64,000 nucleotides of DNA from Epichloe hybrida (lineage: Eukaryota; Ascomycota; Sordariomycetes; Hypocreales; Clavicipitaceae): assembly GCA_019022495.1 (NCBI GenBank), contig JAFEKR010000043.1, forward strand, positions 330,646-394,645, written 5' to 3'. The notes beneath the pieces were generated by a model. That model worked only from the letters and a program-made list of their open reading frames with translations, made no database searches and was not told the DNA's origin. Positions 45,620 to 56,946 of this stretch are shown here, piece after piece (position 1 is the stretch's first letter; each line of letters begins with the position of its first letter). Both the position numbers and the translations under genes were made by a program.

Positions 45620-46642
45620 CTAGAACGTCTCCTGGTCGTCCAGTGGCTCGCCTTCCTCAGGAATCTCAAAGCCTTCCTCTGTAGAATACAGGATAAGTTG
45701 TATCTGCTTCACTAAGCCATCCTCCTGCTTCTCCAGCTCTGGATCCTCATCGACAGCCTGCTGAATAAGCAGTTCGATATCACGGAGCTTGCTGAAGTAG
45801 AAGTCTCGCTCGCGCTCGAGACCAACGACGGTTTCCTTGAGGGTGCTGTTTTCCTGTTGCAGCGCGGCAGATCCGGGACCGACACCTGCAGTCTTGGCCG
45901 CCCGGGGAGCGGCTGCGGCAGCACCGCCTCGTCGGGCGGCACCAGTAGACACGGGAGCCCTGGTAGCAGCAGCTCCGGCGCCAGTGGCGGGAAGGGCGCC
46001 GCCTTTGCGTCGTGCAACAGCATCGTAGTCGTGATCGGGGAAGTTGAGATCCCAAAACCTTTTGGTCCACTGCAAGAACTCCAGATTATCCTGCATCTTG
46101 CACTTGATCAGAGCCTCGACGGGAATAGGTTTGTCAATCTGGTGTTTGGTGAAAGCATCTAAGTTGCAAGTTAGAAAAAATATTGCGCATCTTCCAGTCA
46201 TTCAAAGATACGTGGCCGCGCCGCACATACTCTGTAAAACTTTGAAATTTTGTACATATGCCCATTCCCCGTTGGCGTTGAACTTGACCCTGGACATTGG
46301 CAAATCCATGTATATGCTGTCGAATACCTGGCAAAGAGCAGCGCTGTTCCGAAACAAGTCAGGAAAAATTACTTCTTGTTCAACCCACGTTTGAACCCCC
46401 GACCGCATTCATTGGCCGCACAACAGTCTGTGTTGTCTCCCTGACACCTTGCATCATGGAAGTGGGGGAGTCGCTTAAAACTTACCCAGTACCGCATTGC
46501 TCAACCTTGGTCATGTTCAGCTGTAAAAGGCTGTTCAACCATTGGATAAGTTCTTGTCTGTGCCAGGGCGTGTCAGATTTTTTTTGTAAAGCGTCGAAAT
46601 AATTTTGACACTGCGCGGCAACACCAACCTCGATTCGCCCAT
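45620..46642 (-). CDS. bim1: EB1/Bim1-family microtubule plus-end-binding protein
   Basis: The four exons are 46629-46642, 46486-46557, 46231-46343 and 45620-46158, giving 245 residues. The first exon is only 14 nt and encodes M-G-E-S plus part of R; splicing to the next exon gives M-G-E-S-R-Q-E-L-I-Q-W, the standard EB1 start. An N-terminal calponin-homology domain (about 1-105) binds the microtubule lattice at growing ends. A basic Ala/Gly-rich linker and a coiled-coil EB homology domain follow (about 165-225: E-R-E-R-D-F-Y-F-S-K-L-R-D-I-E). The tail E-G-F-E-I-P-E-E-G-E-P-L-D-D-Q-E-T-F is typical but ends in T-F rather than the animal E-E-Y. It is divergent from the Drs1 helicase gene. Confidence 0.93.
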
Positions 46643-47274
46643 TTTGTCGTTTCGTGTTATGAGATCGGCGGTATGAAGGGGTGTTTTTTCTTGCGTGGGG
46701 GAGCCGGCCGAGAGCTGGAAAGGTAGCTAGTGCGCGCAAGAGATGGCACAATAATTGATTGCAAACGGCGACGAAATCTGCGGGTACCGAGAAAAGAGAA
46801 TAGCAATATGAACTTCGGAGATGTCGCTGGCTGTCGTGCTGTGGGTAGCCGAACGGGTCGAGGCCGCGATGGAAGGTGAGCCGAAGAAATTAAAGTGTTG
46901 ACATGAGGAAACCTTGGAGCCTCCCTCCCAGGCCCCGATCTGGCGGGCGAAGCTGGTGGAATCACCGGTCGTCCAATCAACCGTAGGGCTCTGGGCGACT
47001 CGCTCGCAAATCGGGAAAACAACGGACTTGGGCAGCCAGACCCCTCAATGAAATGTTGTCGATGCATAGTGGCCAAATGAGGAAATTCCATGTACACCGC
47101 CAAAATTTCTATCGGCAGAAAAATAGCAACCGCAAGCACTTTTTGATGGATGGACTTCTGTTACAGATTTTGTATTGTGGTGCGGAATTGCGTTGGGTTT
47201 GCAAACAGGCACGCTGTCACCCAAAAAAGATCATACAGCAGACCTTTGCATATTCTTAGAAACAAGGGCCCGAC
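46643..47274. promoter_or_regulatory. Shared promoter region of bim1 and drs1
   Basis: This is 632 bp between two divergent genes. No TATA box or other gene is evident. A bidirectional promoter is likely. Confidence 0.5.
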
Positions 47275-49749
47275 ATGGCGCCCGTACACAAGAGAAAGCC
47301 AGTCGAGGACGAATTTATCACGACTCTTTCCGATAACGAGGAGGGGCCGCTCGAGGAGGAGACCACGTCTCAGCCGCCACCGAAGAAAAAGACAAAGACT
47401 AGCAAGAAATCCAAAAAGGCCAAGGAAGACGACAATGATGGCTCTGAGCAGGAGGAGACCCATGGTATTTGGGGCCGCAACGAGGACAATGATGGTGCCA
47501 TGGACTCGGACTTTGAGTTTGTGGAAGACGACGCTGGTGAATTTGGCGAGGACGAGTTCGAAGGCTGGGGGTTCGAAGGGGCTAAGAAGGGGATGTCTTC
47601 TGACAAGAAGATCGTTGACCTGGACGACATTATTCGCCGACGACGAGAAAATAAGACCGGCAAAGACGAGGTGGAGACCGGCGAGGTAGAACAAGATAAT
47701 GATGAGAAGGACGAAGACGAAAACGACGAGTCTGAAGCGGACAGTGATATGGATGTTGCCATGGACGATGACGATGATGAAGTACTGGCCAACGACGCCT
47801 TTGGTATGAATGCTGACTCGGAGGCGGAAGAAGAAGAAGGAGAAGAAGAAGAAGAAGAGAAAGAAGAAAACGACAATGAAAATGGTGAAATATCAAGGGA
47901 AGCCAAGTCGTCTGGTAGTGAAGATGACGACGATGAGCCTGCGTCAGACAACGACTCGGTAGCCACCCCGGTCCAACATCCTGATGACGCTTCCGATGGT
48001 AGCGACGACGAGGATGCCGAGGAGCAAGCGAAGCGTGATGCATTTTTCGCGCCGGAAGAAGTTAGAAAGCCTGGAGATAAAGCAACCGCGTCAAATTTCC
48101 AAGGAATGTCTCTTTCAAGACCAATTCTTCGTGGTCTCGCAGCTGTGGGCTTCAACAAACCCACACCTATCCAAAGCAAGACAATCCCCATTGCTCTCAT
48201 GGGTAAGGACCTTGTCGGAGGTGCAGTCACCGGCTCCGGCAAGACTGGTGCTTTTCTAATCCCCATTCTCGAACGATTGCTCTTCCGCCCAAACAAGATC
48301 GCCACCACTCGTGTCGTAGTGCTGACTCCCACACGTGAATTGGCAATGCAGTGTCATGCAGTGGGCACAAAGCTTGCTCGATATACCGACATCAAGTTTA
48401 CGCTGGCTGTGGGTGGTCTCAGTCTAAAGGCACAGGAAAATGAGCTTCGACTACGACCCGATGTTATTATTGCCACCCCCGGTCGTTTCATCGACCACAT
48501 GAGAAACTCTGCCAGTTTCAATGTCGACACTGTTGAGATCTTGGTTCTTGATGAAGCTGATCGTATGCTCGAGGATGGATTCGCCGATGAATTGAATGAA
48601 ATTCTCACTACCCTGCCCAAGTCACGACAGACTATGCTCTTCTCAGCCACCATGACATCCACTGTCGACCGACTTATTCGGGTTGGCTTGAACAGGCCAG
48701 TAAGATTGATGGTTGACTCGCAAAAGAGGACCGTGACTACACTGGTGCAAGAGTTTGTACGTCTTAGGCCGGGGCGAGAGGAAAAGAGGATGGGCTATCT
48801 TGCATATATTTGCAAGACCTTTTACCGCGAGCGAGTCATTGTCTTCTTCCGTCAAAAGAAGGATGCCCACCGAGCACGCATTATTTTCGGTTTGCTTGGG
48901 CTATCGTGTGCCGAATTACACGGTAGCATGAACCAAACACAGGTAAGCTGACAAGACTGTGTCGTCGTCTAATATTTTCTTGACGAGGCGGTGTTATTGA
49001 CGAGTCTACTGCAGCGTATTTCCAGCGTCGAATCATTCAGAGATGGCAAGGTGTCGTATCTGCTTGCGACAGACCTTGCCTCGCGTGGTCTCGACATCAA
49101 GGGCGTCGATACTGTCATCAACTACGAAGCGCCACAATCACTCGAAATCTACGTCCACCGCGTCGGCCGTACGGCTCGTGCAGGAAGAAAAGGTACAGCC
49201 GTTACCTTGGCTGCCGAGACGGATCGCAAAGTTGTCAAGGCTGCTGTCAGGGCAGGTAAGGCCCAAGGAGCCAAAATTACCAGCAGAATCATAGCACCCG
49301 CAGACGCAGACAAGCTGCAAGAGGAGATTGACGCCATGGAGGACGATATTCATGGGATTATGCAAGAGGAGAAGGAAGAAAAGCAGTTGGCGCAGGCGGA
49401 AATGCAAGTCAAGAAAGGCGAGAACCTGATTGAGCACGAGGCGGAGATCAAGTCACGCCCCAAGAGGACGTGGTTTGAGACGGAGCACGACAAGAAGAAG
49501 TCAAGACAGGCTGGCAAAGACGAGCTGAATGGCCTCAAGGAAGGACTCAAGAAGAAGTCTGCTAGCGGCAAGCTCAGCAACAAGGACAAGAAGAAGCTTG
49601 ACTCAAGGGCCGAACGGGTCGACGGTGGCCGGGCTTGGAAGAAAGGCAAAGGCGATGCTGCGGCCGCGGCCAAGGCTAAACCGGGGAAGGGCAGAGGAAA
49701 GAGCGGTGGCAGAGGTGGTAGCAAGATGAAGGGCAAGGGAAGAAAGTAG
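47275..49749 (+). CDS. drs1: DEAD-box ATP-dependent RNA helicase Drs1
   Basis: Two exons (47275-48942, 49015-49749) give 800 residues. A long acidic, Glu/Asp-rich N-terminus with K-rich patches (nucleolar type) leads to the helicase core. The Q motif is F-Q-G-M-S-L-S-R with G-F-x-x-P-T-P-I-Q. Motif I is T-G-S-G-K-T (K323), and motif II is D-E-A-D at 426-429. S-A-T and, after the intron, R-G-L-D-I and [10 protein letters not shown] follow. The C-terminal tail is basic, Lys/Gly-rich. In yeast Drs1 acts in 60S ribosomal subunit assembly. The 800-residue length and acidic leader match Drs1 better than other DEAD-box proteins. Confidence 0.92.
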
Positions 49750-49959
49750 ATCTGCGGGAAGAGGTATCAGAAAAGTAGAATTTCTTGTAATTACAACTCA
49801 GCATGGCTGCATAGAGATGGGTTTGCTGTAATTTTGGTGCTCTTGGCTGGTGTGCAGCTTGGCGTAGACGTGTTTTGTCTCTCCCAATGTACATGTCAGA
49901 TTACGGTAGCAGCCATATTCACGAGTGTGCCCCGTCTTGGCACACGACGAGGCGACGAG

Positions 49960-50222
49960 ACGACGAGACGACGAGTAAATAGTTATTATGCATCGTGTGT
50001 ACTAAATCCGGCCATGACATGCGGGAGAAACGGCGAGTGAAGACGAGTGAAGACGAGTGGAGGCGAGTGGAGGCGAGTGGAGTGGGCCGGGCCACTTAAA
50101 CACTTGGACACTTGTCACTTGTACACTTGCGCAGGTCAGGCGGGATTTGGGGGCCAAGCCTGACGCCATCACCCACTTACTCCGTAACCACGGATATATA
50201 TATATATATATACACACATATA
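49960..50222. repeat. Tandem-repeat-rich promoter of App1-like gene
   Basis: This contains CGACGAGA units (49947-49975), GAGTGAAGAC and GAGTGGAGGC decamers (50036-50085), CACTTG-type units (50095-50132) and a TATATA tract grading into CACATATATG (50194-50222). All lie just before the App1-like ORF. Such low-complexity blocks often vary between strains. Confidence 0.75.
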
Positions 50223-50247
50223 TGTATGAAACACCCATCTACCGCGC

Positions 50248-52758
50248 ATGATACTCGAGACGCTCACAGGAAAAGCACGAGTTGGGAAAGAGAAAGACAA
50301 GCTGGCGCACTTTCGATTCCCGGTCGCCCGGCCCAACCGCCAGATCCTGCTTGGCGCTCGCCCACCCCGCCCCTCATCTACACCTCGCAGAGTATCGAGA
50401 GTATCCCTCAACAAATATGTGAAGGCGGGCCCGCCAGAATCTTCCAAGGCAAACAAGATGCTTTCATTCGCCGGAACGGCCCCAGGCGCCGGCCAAGACG
50501 CAGCCGATGTGTCGCAGGACGTCGGCGAGAGGGGCGAGAGGGGCGAGAGGGGGGAGAGAGGGGAGAGAGGAGAGAGAGGCTACCGTCGGAGGAAGCTGGC
50601 GGCCATGGCTGGCAGTTTCTACCGAAGCGGACAACAAGCAGTCACGGACCTCCGCGACTCGTACGTCCAATCGAGAGGGAGGGGCATGGATGATTTCGGA
50701 ATCAACGAGAGCACACACATCCCCGGCGCATTCCCCGATGTGGCCATCACGTCCCAAGGCAACGAGCAGATGGTCTTGTTCCCTTCGTACGGCAAGAGGC
50801 ACACCAAGAGAGACTGGGCACAGGCCGCGAGAAACCAGGCGTCGTCTGATCAACCGGCACAGAGAGACGAGGAGTGGTGGCGTCAGGAATGGGAGAAGCA
50901 CGAAGACGAGAAAGCAGTCGTTGATATCGATACCAGAGGATGGATATACTCGCCACACGTCGGGCCCATGACGAGGAGAAACCGCATCCTCATTGGTCTC
51001 GCACGCCAGTTGAGCGGCATCCCGGCCCCGGCACCCAGGACTAACCCGGCACCTGGATCAACCACTGGCGGCGGCATTGCCGGCGAACTGAGGACCCAGC
51101 GCCAGATACACGAGGCAGTTCATGAGCGGGACAAGATTGCCAAGGAAGCTGCTGTGATTGAGAAACGCGGCCAGGAAGAGAAGCGGGTGGCATGCGCCGG
51201 CGGATATAGCGAGCAGCCGAAAGAAAATGACAGCCTCGGCGTCGACGCCGCTGCCGTGCCGGTGCCGCGACATCGACGACGCGGTAGCTACACTCCAGAT
51301 TCCGCACCAGACAGCCCGGCCCTTCCGGCTCGACAGCCGCCTGGTGTTGGTGAGCTCACCGAAGCGGAGCTTGCTGTCGCCAATGCCAACCTGATGGCTC
51401 GCGTCGCGCCCTTCTTGACAAATCCGCTCGTCGCCATGCCCATCACCATGTTCTTTTACAACGAGACCAAGTCTCAGTCGAAAACCGTCTTGACTGACGA
51501 CGCCGGCCACTTCAACGTTCGCGCTGCGCTCGATTTCATCCCGACCCACGTCCGGGTCCTCGCAAACGAGAAGCTGTCGGCGACGCAAGAGGTCAAGATC
51601 ACGGAGCCGGCAGGCATCAGCCTCATCAGTGACATTGACGACACCATCAAGCGCTCCAACATCTCGGGCGGCGCCCGTGAAATCTTCCGCAACACCTTTG
51701 TGCGGGATCTTGGGGGCCTCTGTATAGACGGCGTACGGGAGTGGTACACCAACATGCACACCATGGGCGTCAGCATGCATTATTGCTCCAACAGCCCGTG
51801 GCAACTGTTTCCCGTACTGGCCAGCTACTTCAAGATTGCTGGCCTTCCACCTGGCTCACTACATCTGAAGCAGTACAGCGGAATGCTCCAGGGAATATTC
51901 GAGCCCGTTGCGGAGCGCAAGAAGACGACGCTCAACCGACTTATCAAGGACTTCCCCAGTAGGAAGTTTCTCCTCGTTGGCGACAGCGGTGAAGCTGACC
52001 TTGAAGTATATACCGAGCTGGCAATGGCGAATCCCGGCCGAGTCATCGCCATCTTCATCCGCGATGTCACAACCCCAGAGACAATCGGATACTTTGACCC
52101 GGCCTTTGGCTATGCTCAACGTGGAGTATCGAGCAGTACGCTCGACGACGACAGGAGAGCAGGCCATGTGATGAACCAGGCGGCGAGACAACACTCTGCC
52201 CCTGGCGCAGTCTCTCAAGAAAAGGCCGCCACGGGCCCTGTGATGGGCACCTTGATCGACTTGTCTGACGAACCCGAGGAAGGCAAGCTTGATGAAACGG
52301 CCGCACTCGCACAGATCAAGCAGCAGAACTCTGCTCGAACTGCTTCCTCAAGCAGCGCCAATGAGCAGCATGGCGCTCGAAAGCCACCCCCCCCACGACC
52401 CGCGAAACCGGCTGCGCTGCGGAGCACTCCCGCCCTCGTCAACGTCTCTGAGATGAACGCAAAGGCAAACATGCCTCGGCCAAAGCCGAAGCGGTCACAG
52501 GCTCTCGGCCTCGCAGGGCCGGCGACGAATCCGAGCGCCGGCGACGATCAAGACGCCACCCCGAAAGCCCACAAACCCGCGTCGTCTCCCAAGCAGGATC
52601 CCGCGCCGCCTCCTCTGCCCAGACGCAGATCAGGCCTCAAGAACCTCAGCCCCCGCCTCTTCGGCCGAGGAGCATCGTCCGCCAACGCCGACGTGGACTA
52701 TGAGCCGCTCCCGCCATCCGCGGCCGCGCCCTACACTCGCCAGCTGGCTGGCGACTAG
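50248..52758 (+). CDS. app1: App1-like phosphatidate phosphatase (DUF2183)
   Basis: This is a single-exon frame of 836 codons. The catalytic domain contains the D-I-D-D-T motif (D462 and D464) of haloacid-dehalogenase-type phosphatidate phosphatases, followed by G-D-S-G-E-A-D-L-E-V-Y further on. Yeast App1 makes diacylglycerol from phosphatidic acid and sits at cortical actin patches. The N-terminal half has the usual App1 features (F-P-S-Y-G, G-W-I-Y-S-P). The C-terminal region is Pro/Ala/Lys-rich with P-P-P-P-R-P-A-K-P type SH3 ligands. About residues 91-110 form a run of G-E-R repeats, apparently from slippage of a GA-rich minisatellite. The first ATG (50248) is given; a later one at 50458 is also possible. 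Confidence 0.9.
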   Translation: MILETLTGKARVGKEKDKLAHFRFPVARPNRQILLGARPPRPSSTPRRVSRVSLNKYVKAGPPESSKANKMLSFAGTAPGAGQDAADVSQDVGERGERGERGERGERGERGYRRRKLAAMAGSFYRSGQQAVTDLRDSYVQSRGRGMDDFGINESTHIPGAFPDVAITSQGNEQMVLFPSYGKRHTKRDWAQAARNQASSDQPAQRDEEWWRQEWEKHEDEKAVVDIDTRGWIYSPHVGPMTRRNRILIGLARQLSGIPAPAPRTNPAPGSTTGGGIAGELRTQRQIHEAVHERDKIAKEAAVIEKRGQEEKRVACAGGYSEQPKENDSLGVDAAAVPVPRHRRRGSYTPDSAPDSPALPARQPPGVGELTEAELAVANANLMARVAPFLTNPLVAMPITMFFYNETKSQSKTVLTDDAGHFNVRAALDFIPTHVRVLANEKLSATQEVKITEPAGISLISDIDDTIKRSNISGGAREIFRNTFVRDLGGLCIDGVREWYTNMHTMGVSMHYCSNSPWQLFPVLASYFKIAGLPPGSLHLKQYSGMLQGIFEPVAERKKTTLNRLIKDFPSRKFLLVGDSGEADLEVYTELAMANPGRVIAIFIRDVTTPETIGYFDPAFGYAQRGVSSSTLDDDRRAGHVMNQAARQHSAPGAVSQEKAATGPVMGTLIDLSDEPEEGKLDETAALAQIKQQNSARTASSSSANEQHGARKPPPPRPAKPAALRSTPALVNVSEMNAKANMPRPKPKRSQALGLAGPATNPSAGDDQDATPKAHKPASSPKQDPAPPPLPRRRSGLKNLSPRLFGRGASSANADVDYEPLPPSAAAPYTRQLAGD

Positions 52759-53128
52759 ATACGAATACACTAATTAGGCGAAGCTTTTTTGGGGGGTAAC
52801 TGTTGGAGCCTGATTCGTGCGTTGGTGCCTTTGTTAATTCGATTGGGCTTTGCCGAACATGTTGTGATACAGTCATCTTTGGTCCTTGCACCTGCGCGTT
52901 TTCTGTGCCTTGGGAAGAGAACGTCAAGTCTTTACTTCGTTTCACTAGTCCTTGGAGAACAAACCCTGAAGGAACATGCATTTCACAAGCGGCTATATCA
53001 GAATGCTTCTGCCCTTGATTTCAAAGCTAATAAGCTACCCGGGCAAGAAACACAAAAAAACCAATCCCATATAACATTTCCCTCGTCCAAGCTCTTGGAG
53101 CTCTTCGAGCCATTGTTCAAGAAAGCCA

Positions 53129-53755
53129 TCAGGCCACCTTGGCTCTCCTACACCCATTGACAAGGTAGTACACGGGCAGCAGCAGGACCGCGCCCAGCAC
53201 GCACAACAAGGTACTAAACAGCTGCCACAGGCTCCAGAGGTGCTGACCGACGCGGGGCACCAAGAACTGCACGCAGTCGTTCATCTGATACAGGTCCTCC
53301 TGCGCGGCGATGTAATACTTTACGCGGTCCTGGCCCGGCGCGGGCTCGGGGGTCTCGGTCGAGGCGGGCGACGACGAGGCGCGCTGCTCGAGGTCCAGGA
53401 CGGTGACGAGGCGGACGCGGGCCCTGTACAAGGGGATGAAGAAGATGGAAAAGGTCTGGCGGATCTTGACGAACAGCTGGCCCGTCTTCTGGTCCAAGAC
53501 GGCCGAGTCGACCGAGACGTCGACGGCGGGGCTCAGCGTCCTGTACCAGCGGTAGATGCAGAGGAGCAGCCATCGCGAGTCGGTGTTGGGCGCGACGGCG
53601 ATGGCGCCCTTGTTGAAGGACGGGACGTGGCAGAAGGGGTGGGTGAAGGAGGCGTCGGGGAGGAAGTACTCGGCGAGGGCGTCTTGCTGTTGCTGGGGCG
53701 AGCCCGTCGTGAGGGCCGTGATGACGCCGCCGATTTCACGGACTGGGTGCTCCAT
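53129..53755 (-). CDS. SigF-like NTF2-domain protein with C-terminal membrane anchor
   Basis: This 208-residue protein has its start at the ATG 53753-53755. The body is an NTF2-like fold of the SigF-like fungal group: E-H-P-V-R-E-I at the start, then Y-F-L-P-D-A-S-F-T-H-P-F, R-W-L-L-L-C-I-Y-R-W-Y-R and Y-Y-I-A-A-Q-E-D-L-Y-Q. A hydrophobic segment near 180-200 (L-L-C-V-L-G-A-V-L-L-L-P-V-Y-Y-L) suggests a tail-anchored membrane protein. Function in this group is unassigned. It converges on the App1-like gene and diverges from the monooxygenase gene. Confidence 0.8.
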   Translation of the reverse strand: MEHPVREIGGVITALTTGSPQQQQDALAEYFLPDASFTHPFCHVPSFNKGAIAVAPNTDSRWLLLCIYRWYRTLSPAVDVSVDSAVLDQKTGQLFVKIRQTFSIFFIPLYRARVRLVTVLDLEQRASSSPASTETPEPAPGQDRVKYYIAAQEDLYQMNDCVQFLVPRVGQHLWSLWQLFSTLLCVLGAVLLLPVYYLVNGCRRAKVA

Positions 53756-53814
53756 CGTTGGGCCAAAGTCCAAAAGTCGCTGGGTTTGGTGGATGTGCTT
53801 GTTGATGACAGAAA

Positions 53815-53848
<34 letters not shown>

Positions 53849-54393
53849 GGAAAACAGCTTTCGCAGAAGTTTTTTGTCAATTGAGTCAAGTCGGCTTTTC
53901 TCGGATCGCCGTCGACCGCCAACAAAAGGCTCCTTTCACTTTGATCGGCCCTCTCTAACCGGAGCGTTTCCAATCAGCCAAGCCCCCCGTCTCCGCTCTT
54001 TCCATGTCGTGCCATGATGACACGACATTTACGAAACGCCCCATCACCCATTTATGAAGCCTGACGCCGGGGATCGCACGGTCCGGCGAGGGCGGGCGGG
54101 CGACAAGTGCGGCTTGCTTTGGATATCATTGGTGAGACATGTACTCCGTACCTGGACTATCCTGGAAAACTCAACTCGACGCTTTTAGTGGGCTGTTCTG
54201 GGCGGCTGTTCTGCGATAGGAAGCATGTTGACTCATGAGGGGCATGAGGGGGGCCGCCATTCTTACTAATAGCTTGCGTCTGTATACGAAACGAGATTCT
54301 TCTTTCCTGTTCTCTCCCGGAATGATTTGACGCTGCAACTTCTGAATCCCTCACCATTTTTGTTTTCCCGACGATACGGCAACTTTGAACAAG
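53756..54393. promoter_or_regulatory. Divergent promoter between SigF-like and FMO genes
   Basis: This is 638 bp with a (GT)n microsatellite at about 53818-53846. No gene is supported. It probably acts as a promoter for both flanking genes. Confidence 0.5.
53818..53846. repeat. (GT)n dinucleotide repeat
   Basis: An uninterrupted GT tract of about 14 units lies about 65 bp upstream of the SigF-like gene start. Confidence 0.9.
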
Positions 54394-56299
54394 ATGACGG
54401 CCCGGACGGAGCTTGTGAATCCTATTCTTCATCCGTTGCTCTTTATTTACCAGATTGTGCAATGGCTAATTGACATTGCTCTTTCTCCGAGCCCGCCCAA
54501 GGCAGATGCGGAGCTATCTAGGCCCAAGATTGCAATTGTTGGCGCAGGTATTACTTTTCTGGTCCCCCCTTTCAACAACCCTCATATTCGGCGCTTCTTA
54601 TCAACGCATTGGGTTCAACCATGTGCAATTGCAGCAATTGCAACTCAAGATGCCGGCTACCATGGCACGAGGAGCATGGACTGACTTTGCATGGAACAGG
54701 AATCACTGGGATAACCAGCGCAGCTCACTGTGTCGGTCATGGATTCGACGTGGTGATTTTCGATGCGGGGAGCAAGGAGAACCTCGGCGGCATCTGGAGC
54801 GTAAGTGTCAACACCTTGGACTGAACCAGATGGAACTTGTTTTTCCGAGACTCAAGCTGACATTGGGAATTTGCAGAAAGTCAATGATACTTCTGCGCTG
54901 CAGATACACTCCGTCATGTACAGGTAAGCTGCTGCGCGATACCTCCAAGTTGCTGTATTCGTAGCTGACCTTGTCGTTCGATGGTCAGATTCCACCCAAG
55001 TATCCAATGGGAGAGAGGCTATCCAGATCGTAAACAGATCATCGAGCAGGTGACGCAGCTCTGGAAGCGCTACCGCCTCCAGAAGAAGACGAGATTCAAC
55101 TTCAAGGTCACAAAGGCATACCAGGATGACGACGGTCGCTGGATCATCAACGATCCTTCCAATGGCCGATTTGAGGGCTTGATTGCCGCAGTGGGCACGT
55201 GTGGTGACCCCAAGATGCCGAAAATTCCTGGGACGGAGCAGTTCAAGGGTGAAATTTACCACAGCAGTCAGCTGACTGGGTAAGGGCCTCCCCGTGGCAC
55301 CGTGGCAGGACCCCCCATTTGGACATGTTAGAGACTAATGTGTGGAACAGTAAAGACGCCAAGGGCAAGTCCATTGCTATTATTGGAGGCGGCGCATCGG
55401 CGGTTGAAGCTCTTGAGTTCGCCGCCGCCGCCGACGCAGGCAAGATCTCCGTCATCACGCGATCAGACAAGTGGATCATACCCCGGAACATCATCGTCGA
55501 TACCCTTCTTGCCCTGAACATCTTCGGCCAGGAAACTTTCCTGTCGGTCGTGCCGGAATTCCTGCTGAGAAAGTTGTTCTACCGCGACCTCGAGGATATT
55601 GCTCCCACTGACAAGGGCCTCTTCATGGACACGCCCATGGTCAACTCGGACATCATGGACAAGCTCCGCAGCGGAAAAGCCCAATGGGTCCGCGGCGACA
55701 TCGACAGCCTCGTCGAGAATGGCGTGCAGGTGAACCGTCGTGCAAAGGGCGTTCCCAAGGGCGGCCCAGGCCACCAGGAGGTCATCGATGCGGACATGGT
55801 CATCATGGCAACTGGATTCAAGAGGCCATCACTGTCTTTCCTGCCCGACGATAGCTTCGAGGAGCCCTACGGCCCGCCAAACTGGTACTTGCAGACGTTT
55901 CCCCCCGCCCACCCGTCCGTGTCGGCCATCAACTGCACGTACATTTCCGCAATTGGCTCCGTCGGCAACTGGCACATTGGCATCTACACCCGTATCCTGC
56001 TCATGTTCCTCGTCGATCCTCTCACGCGCCCTAGCCCCTTCTGGATGAAGCGCTGGATCGACATGACGAAGCTCTTCAAGAAGACGAGCCCCACTGGCGC
56101 CTTCGACTTCTTCACCTACCTTGAGCTGGTGTGGTGGTTTGTCTTCTGCGTCACCTTCAACCCTTTCCGATGGAAGTGGGCCGTCTTTGTCTTCTTTGGC
56201 GTCGGGATTGACTTGCCAAAGGCGTTTGTGGAAAGAGAGAAGAGGTTTCTGAATGGCGCCAGGGGATACAACAACGTGGACAGTGGCTCAAGTATTTGA
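54394..56299 (+). CDS. Flavin-containing monooxygenase (FMO-like)
   Basis: Five exons (54394-54547, 54700-54800, 54877-54923, 54989-55279, 55351-56299) give 513 residues. All introns are GT-AG and the frame is open throughout. A hydrophobic N-terminal helix (about 12-30) precedes the FAD-binding G-A-G-I-T-G (50-55), which is reconstituted across the first intron. The FMO-type F-K-G-E-I-Y-H-S-S-Q block and a second nucleotide-binding G-G-G-A-S-A-V-E are clear. A-T-G-F-K-R-P fits the conserved A-T-G-Y motif. The C-terminus has another hydrophobic stretch (W-W-F-V-F-C-V-T-F). Such enzymes use NADPH, FAD and oxygen to oxidise N or S atoms or ketones; the substrate cannot be told. The gene looks intact. 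Confidence 0.9.
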
Positions 56300-56946
56300 G
56301 CTTGTTGATGGCGGGCAATGCTGTACGGAGGCAGTCAACAAAAAGGTGCGGCATGATGGGTATGGGACGCATGGGGTGGAAAACGCAACGGTGGGATTTG
56401 GACATGGAAGGTGCGTGATGAGATAGTTTGGGCTCAACAAGTAAAGCTTACTTTTTTGTGACGTTTGAAGACTTTTCTCGAATGGCTCTGGAGTTGGTGA
56501 CGTTGAGACCGGAGGAGGTCGTCATGGCTGCTGCGCACGCGTACGACTTGCGGGGCGCACAAAGGATCTGGATAAGGACGGAGAAAGTGGAGAGGGTGAA
56601 GAAGGTGAAGAAGGAGTTTGATGTTTTTCTGGGGACATGGGCATTTTGCCGGATGAGTTTGCATTGCTAGAAGCATGGCTTTTTTTCTTTCGAGTCCGAA
56701 CGTATGTATTTTCGTGAGGATGTGTATGTAGTTTCGTCTGGTGGCTCCCCCATGAGCAAAGCACGACCCCTGATTGGCGGGGGCCTTCAGTCCCAGCGCC
56801 AGCCTGCAGATAACAGCCAGTCACTGATGTCCGGCCTCTCTCCTGGCGCGCGTCGTCTAACCAGACACTCGTTTGTTTCTTCATCGGTCGTGTCGTCAGA
56901 CCCGGACCCGTCAAATGGATTGTGAATCTTGAGCCTTACATCGGGT
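56300..56946. promoter_or_regulatory. Intergenic region between FMO and second SRPK-like kinase
   Basis: No supported gene. It contains the FMO 3' flank and the kinase promoter. Confidence 0.45.

Noticed and set aside
47370..48332. Long minus-strand serine-rich open frame
   Set aside because: It is the antisense shadow of the acidic Drs1 N-terminus.
51058..51804. Minus-strand 248-codon frame
   Set aside because: It is antisense to the App1-like catalytic region and has no family features.
53240..53884. Plus-strand 214-codon frame across the SigF-like gene
   Set aside because: It is an antisense shadow extended through the GT repeat.
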